64,000 bases of DNA. It comes from Camellia lanceoleosa. Its lineage: Eukaryota; Streptophyta; Magnoliopsida; Ericales; Theaceae. The notes below the pieces were generated by a model. The model saw only the letters and a program-made list of their open reading frames with translations, had not been told where the DNA came from and did no database searches. The stretch covers positions 91,764,717 to 91,828,716 of the forward strand of contig CM045762.1 in assembly GCA_025200525.1 (NCBI GenBank), given 5' to 3'. This document shows, piece after piece, positions 58,990 through 64,000 of the stretch. Numbering within the stretch: position 1 is the stretch's first letter; each line of letters starts with the position of its first letter. The position numbers and the translations under genes are program-made.

Positions 58990-61900
58990 TAAACCAATCA
59001 CTTTGTATGGTCCTTCCCACTTGGGTCCTAATTTTCCATCTCCAAGCACCAAAGTATTTCTCATTACTTTGCACAGTACCTAATCTCCAATCTTGAATTG
59101 CCTTGGGTGCACTGCTTTGTTGTATTTCCTAGATAATTCCTGCTGATAAGAAGTAATATACACCAATGCCTGTTCTCTTCTTTCTTCTGCCAGGTCGAGT
59201 TCCAGGGATATGGCCTCTCTATTTAAGTCTGGATCAAAATTTTCACTTCTGAAAGTGGAGAGGCCAACTTCTAGTGCGGTTACTGCCTCCATGCCATAGG
59301 CCAAAGAAAAATGTATTTCGCCAGTTAATCGCCGAGTTGTAGTTCGGTAAGCCTATAAAACGTGGGCAAGTTCCTCAGCCCATTTGCCTTTTGTTTTTTC
59401 CAACCTCTTTTTCAAGCCATTTAGGACTACTTTGTTGGAAGCCTCAACCTGGCCATTGGCTTGCGGGATGCTGGCGTAGAGTTGTAGAATTCTATCTTGT
59501 ATTCTTCGCAAAAACCCCTGAAGATCTTACCATCAAACTTAGTGCCGTTGTCAGATATCAAGGCCTTGGGAATGCCAAACTAGGTTATGATGTTCTGCTA
59601 GACAAACTTTTTGACGTTTTTTTCTTTTATGGATGCAAGCGCTTTTGCTTCCACCCACTTTGTGAAGTAGTCCGTCGCTGCGAAAAAGAACTTTCTGCTG
59701 CTTGGTGCGGTTGGGAGTGGTCCCACTATGTCCAGGCCCCACATTGCAAAGGGCCAAGGGCTGGTCAAAGGTAGGAGTTCTCTGGTTGGTTGATGTATTT
59801 GATGTGTGAACTTCTGACATTTCTCATACTTCTTGACTATTTCTCTACTTCTGCTTGCATGTATGGCCACCAATACCCTTGTGAAATTGCTTGGTAAGCC
59901 AACGATCTTCCCCCTTGGTGGCTTCCACAAATGCCTTCGTATATTTCGAACAAAAATGCCTTGACCTTGCTAGGATGGACACATTTTAAGTAAGGTCCTG
60001 TGAAGAAATTTTTTGTACAATGCTAGTGATAGGGAGAGCCAAAATCTCTGTGACTTTGCTCTAATTTTATTGGCTTCTTTATTTTCTTCAGGTAAGATGC
60101 CATCTCTTAAAAACACTATGATGGGGTCCATCCAAGAAGGGCCTAGCTTGGCACATGCTTCGATTGATTCTGGCTTTTCAATACTTAGTCTGGGTAGGAA
60201 GTCAATCAACAATGGGTGTGGGACAGATGTATTTGCTATTGACGCAAAACGACCAGCTCATCTGCTTTACTATTTTCCTCTCAGTAAATTTGCTCTATTC
60301 GAACTACTTTGAACTTCATGATCTCCTTTCTGACCAACTCTTCATATTTAGCCATTCTATCATCCTTTGCTTTGTAGTCGCCTGAAATCTGGTTAACTAC
60401 CAGTTGGGAGTCACTGTACATCATCAGCTTGGTGGCCTTCATGCGAAATGCTGATTTCAAATTCGCTAATAATGCTTCACACTCCGCCTCGTTGTTGGAT
60501 GCTGGAAAGCCAAGGTTGACTGCCTGTTCAATTGTTAGGCTGTCCGGTGAGATGAAGACTATGCTTAGTCCTGCACCGTACCTGTTGGATGCTCTATCCA
60601 CGAAGAGTTTCCACATCTCTCTGATGAATAGTTTCCAGCAAGTGGAGGGATCTACTGATGTCTTCGGATCAAGGGCGTTACTGATGCCTTCTTCCAGGTT
60701 ATTGTCTATCGTTGGGCTTTGATCCTCATTGTCTGATTGTCTCAAGACTTTATTTTTGGGTGAGTCCTTGCTGGCAGTGTTGCAGTCTATCCTTTCTTCC
60801 CTTTCCTCGGGGCTGAATGGCTTGCTATGCATTTGAGCATCCTACTTTGGGGGCTGCGCTATTCCTGTGGCACTTTCCCTCCTTCTTTCGGTTGTCTCAG
60901 TCAAGTCGATCGGGTAAACATGATGACTTCCTGGTGTGAACTTGGCCATGAAGTCTAACAAAGTTTGGGCCTTTATTACAGTTCTTGGTTAAAACTTAAT
61001 GTCGAACTGAACCAACTCCACTGCCCACTTCAAAATTTGTCCAGAAAAATCCGACCTCTCAAACGAGGCTTTTAAGGGGAAGGCCGTTAAGATGATCACG
61101 GTGTGTGCATGGAAGTAGTGCGACAATTTTCTTGAAGCCATCATCAAAGCTAAGGCCAACTTTTCCAATGACAAGTACCTTGTTTCAGTGCCCAGCAATG
61201 TCTTGCTCATATAAAAGATAAGAAGGTGTTGTATTCCCTCAGCTCTTACCAACACTGCGCTAACTGCATGTTGGGAAACTTCTAAGTATATAAAGAGCTC
61301 CTCTCCTGGTACTGGGGTCACTAATAACGGAGGAGAGGTCATGTAGTCTTTCAAGCTTTCCAGGGCGCGGTCGTACTCATCAGCCCACTCAAACTTGGCC
61401 TTTAGTGCCTGGAAGAACGATCAACACCCGTTTGACGATCGACTTACGAATCGGTTTGGCGCAGTTGCTAGGCCTCTGAGATGTTGCACCTCCTTGACTG
61501 TGTTAGGCCTCTCAAGATCTTGGATGGCTTTGATCTGAAAGGGATCAGCTACTATACCCCGATCGATCACCAGAATGCCCAGGAATTTTTCTAACCCTAC
61601 GCCGAATGCGCACTTGGATGCGTTCAGTCACAACTTGTGGGACTTCCAAATTTGAAACATCTCATCTAAGTCCTTGAGATGGTCCCGCACTTCTGCCTAA
61701 CAATGGTTCAAACATTTTGGTAATTATCTGTTGGAATGTTGCCTCTGTATTTTTTAGGCCAAAGGGCATGACCTTGTAGCAATGTAATCCTCTGGGTGTC
61801 GTAAATGACGTGACCTCCTGGTTCGGTCCATACATAGAGATCTGATGGTAACCTTGGTACGCATCAAGAAAGCTAAGTTGGTTATGCCCTACTGTTACGT

Positions 61901-62336
61901 CCACCAGTTAGTTTATTCGTGGTAGGGGAAAGCTGTCTTTTGGGCAAGCTTTGTTAACTGTTTTATAGTCCATGCAAATGCGCCATTTGCTGTTCCTTTT
62001 TGGTACCACTACAGTGTTGGAGATCCATTTGCGATAGTGTACTTCTCTGATTGCCCCTGCTTCCAGCAGGTTTCCCACTTCTTCTGCTACTATCTCTGCA
62101 TAGTGGAGTGCCGATCGGTGAGTTCACTGTATAATTGGTCTGGCGGTTGGGTGGACATTGAGTTGATGGCAGATGAAATTGGGGTCAATGCCAGGCATGT
62201 CATACGGCGTCCAGGAAAACACTTTGATGTTAGAGGTCAAGAATTCCATGATCTCTATTCTCTCAGTATTAGACAAAGATAAGTCGAGCAAAAAGAACTT
62301 CTCTGGGTTCTTTTCATCTAACTTTAGCTCTACCAA
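58990..62336 (-). pseudogene. pol of Tat copy B: RT, dual RNase H, integrase
   Basis: From the right: RT N terminus (FSWTPYDMPGIDPNFICHQL, 62124-62336), RT palm start (61662-61904, FTTPRGLHCYKVMPFGLKNT), then the YxDD segment is missing and the frame shifts. RNase H 1 is at 60989-61354, archaeal-type RNase H at 60281-60832 ([32 protein letters not shown]), and integrase from 60212 with the core WGLDIVGPLP (59598-59930) and [11 protein letters not shown] near 59460, ending near 58990. More than ten stops or shifts are present. Dual RNase H places it in the Tat lineage. Confidence 0.88.
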
Positions 62337-62351
62337 GTCTTCTACTACCTT

Positions 62352-63928
62352 CTATTCGGCTATTTTTCCAATGTCTGCGAATAGCTCGTTGCTTTCTAGT
62401 TCTTCTACCATTTGTACAAACCCTTTCGCAGCCCGACTACTATTTACTGTTACGAAGCACTGCTTAGACATGATCTTGTCTTCTAAGACCTCTTCAATTA
62501 CTCCGACTTCATTAGGGAACCGTAATACCTGGTGATAGGTCAATGCCACTGCTCGCATGGCGTGCAGCCACGCCCTTCACACGATTGTGTTGTAAGAGGA
62601 TGGGACCTTTAATACTCAGAATTCCACTTGCTTTGTCATTGTTCCTGCCTTAACTAGTAGAATAATTTTGCCAACCGGCCATTCTGGCATTGAGTTGAAG
62701 CCAACTAAGGGAGACATTGCGAGTGCCAAGTCTTTGTCCTCCAATTTAAGTTACTTGAAGGTCTCATAGTACATTAGCTCGCATGAGCTTCCTTGGTCAA
62801 TCAAGATTCACTTGATGTCAAAATTCTTGCCGTGCAGAGTAATCACAAGTGCGTCATTGTGAGGGCTTTGTAACCTTACTAAGTCTTTGTCAGAAAAGGT
62901 GATGACATTCGTAGCCTCTGTTCTTCCTTTTTTTACGGTAGGTTGTGCACTTATTACCTCTCTTATGTGCTTAGCTTTCTTGATCATCCCTCTAAGTTCA
63001 CATACTCGTTCTGGTTCGATGATCCCATGTATTACATTGATTACCCCTTGGGGCGGGCCGTCGACTGACATCCCATTCGGCAAATTCTAGGGGTTGGCTG
63101 TGTTCCCCTTTCAATGTATTGGTCCAGGTGGCCTGCAGCCACTAACTCTTTCAAATGTTGCCTCAATGGTGTACAGTTTTCTGTTTGGTGCCCCTTTTCG
63201 TCATGGAGGGTACAACGATACCTATCATTGTAGCCCCTTTGCGTCTCCCCCAACTTGGTTGGCCGCTGAACGAAGGGTTCATCGCGTATCTCACTAAGAA
63301 TATGGTAGATAGGTTTATTAAATACCGTGGTGATGGTAGTGCGGACTCTCAACTTCCTTGCTAAGGGGTCCTCTCTGTTGGCTCGTCTGCCTCGCCCATT
63401 TTTGCTCGGTTGTTCGACTGTGTTAACTTTTGCAGCAATCTTTTTATCTGACATTGTTGATGCACTAGATTTTGCTTTGGCACGAGTGCTCTCTTCTTCT
63501 ACCTAGATGTGCTGATGCACTCTTTCCATTAGGGCCTCCATTGTAAGGGGTGGCATCATTGTCATTGAGTCCCTCAACTTATTGCCTATCGGCAGACCCT
63601 GTTTGTACTATGCCATAGCTAGGTTTGTGGGGCAATCTCTAATCTGATTAAAAGTCTCCCAATACCGATTATTGTAATTCCTCAATGTTTCCTTCTCGCC
63701 TATGTCTATGGAGAGAAGCTGGTCAATCTCCACTGGCGTCTTGGTTTTCGTTCTAAATCTGGTCACAAATGCCTCCGCTAGATGCATCCATGAAGCTATG
63801 CTACCTTCTGGCAACCTCTCAAACCATGTTAGACCCAGGTCACCAAGGCTGGAAGGAAACAAGATACACATTAGGGCCTCGTTTCGCTGATACACGGCCA
63901 TAACCTGGCGAAAGTGGCTTAAGTGCAT
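62352..63928 (-). pseudogene. gag and protease of Tat copy B
   Basis: The gag capsid frame (63608-63928, continuing past the window edge) includes LGDLGLTWFERLPEGSIASW and LAEAFVTRFRT. The second frame (63041-63454) has a CTLHDEKGHQTENC knuckle-like block. The protease region (62352-63083) reads ILIDQGSSCEL, where the catalytic D-S/T-G is D-Q-G, directly after an in-frame TGA near 62806-62810. The change and the stops make the protease inactive. Confidence 0.8.
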
Positions 63929-64000
63929 GTAGGGGTCTGACTTTCCCTCATAAGTGGTGAATTTGGGTTGGTGAAAGCCTGAGGGTAATGGTGCGTTCTC

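Larger units (their letters stand above)
53989..64000 (-). mobile_element. Tat-lineage Ty3/gypsy element, copy B (gag to 3' LTR)
   Basis: From the right edge leftward: gag, protease, RT, first RNase H, second RNase H and integrase on the minus strand (63928 to about 58990), a 63-bp tandem array, an antisense ORF (55699-57753, plus), noncoding DNA, PPT and 3' LTR (53989-54304). The 5' LTR is outside the window. It is the same family as copy A at 1-2376, in opposite orientation. Pol is heavily broken, with the RT catalytic segment deleted. Confidence 0.9.

Overview
This window is plant nuclear DNA, most likely from a eudicot and perhaps a woody rosid, though the species cannot be named from sequence alone. 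The evidence is an ankyrin gene with a C-terminal PGG domain (a plant family), chromodomain-bearing Tekay/Del and dual-RNase-H Tat Ty3/gypsy retrotransposons, plant-mobile-domain genes and AT-rich intergenic DNA. By length most of the window is retrotransposon. I see only one host gene, and it is incomplete.

Layout. 1-2376: 3' end of a Tat-lineage element (copy A) with antisense ORF, polypurine tract and short LTR. 2325-2974: a 325-bp tandem duplication across the LTR/flank border. 3995-4790: degenerate minisatellite. 5320-9287: ankyrin/PGG membrane protein gene, first exons missing, with a LINE-like insertion on its splice donor. 9576-18616: complete but decayed Tekay element, minus strand, 2.1-kb LTRs, TSD GCACA. 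19388-44971: complete 25.6-kb Tat element, minus strand, 4.8-kb LTRs, TSD CTACC, with two intron-containing antisense genes (plant mobile domain, and a second domain resembling DUF7745) between pol and the 3' LTR. 46331-48697: a 2.4-kb imperfect inverted repeat with microsatellites and a MITE in one arm. 48960-51512: solo LTR. 51685-53760: remnant of a further Tat element. 53989-64000: Tat copy B, minus strand, same family as copy A but opposite orientation, running off the window.

How the parts work together. In each element gag gives the particle, protease matures it, and reverse transcriptase, RNase H and integrase copy and insert the element. Most frames are broken by stops and frameshifts, so these are fossils or depend on other copies in trans. 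Tat elements carry extra genes antisense to gag-pol. In the 25.6-kb element each antisense gene has a TATA box with GGCCGGCC-type palindromes just upstream, and the LTR promoter of the same element carries the same palindromes upstream of its TATA-like box. This shared three-promoter design is the most interesting signal I found. The Tekay LTRs have a comparable design with a different palindrome (CGCTCGAGCG).

All family assignments come from reading motifs. No database search or alignment was run, and coordinates of element borders rest on LTR ends, TSDs, PBS and PPT read by eye.
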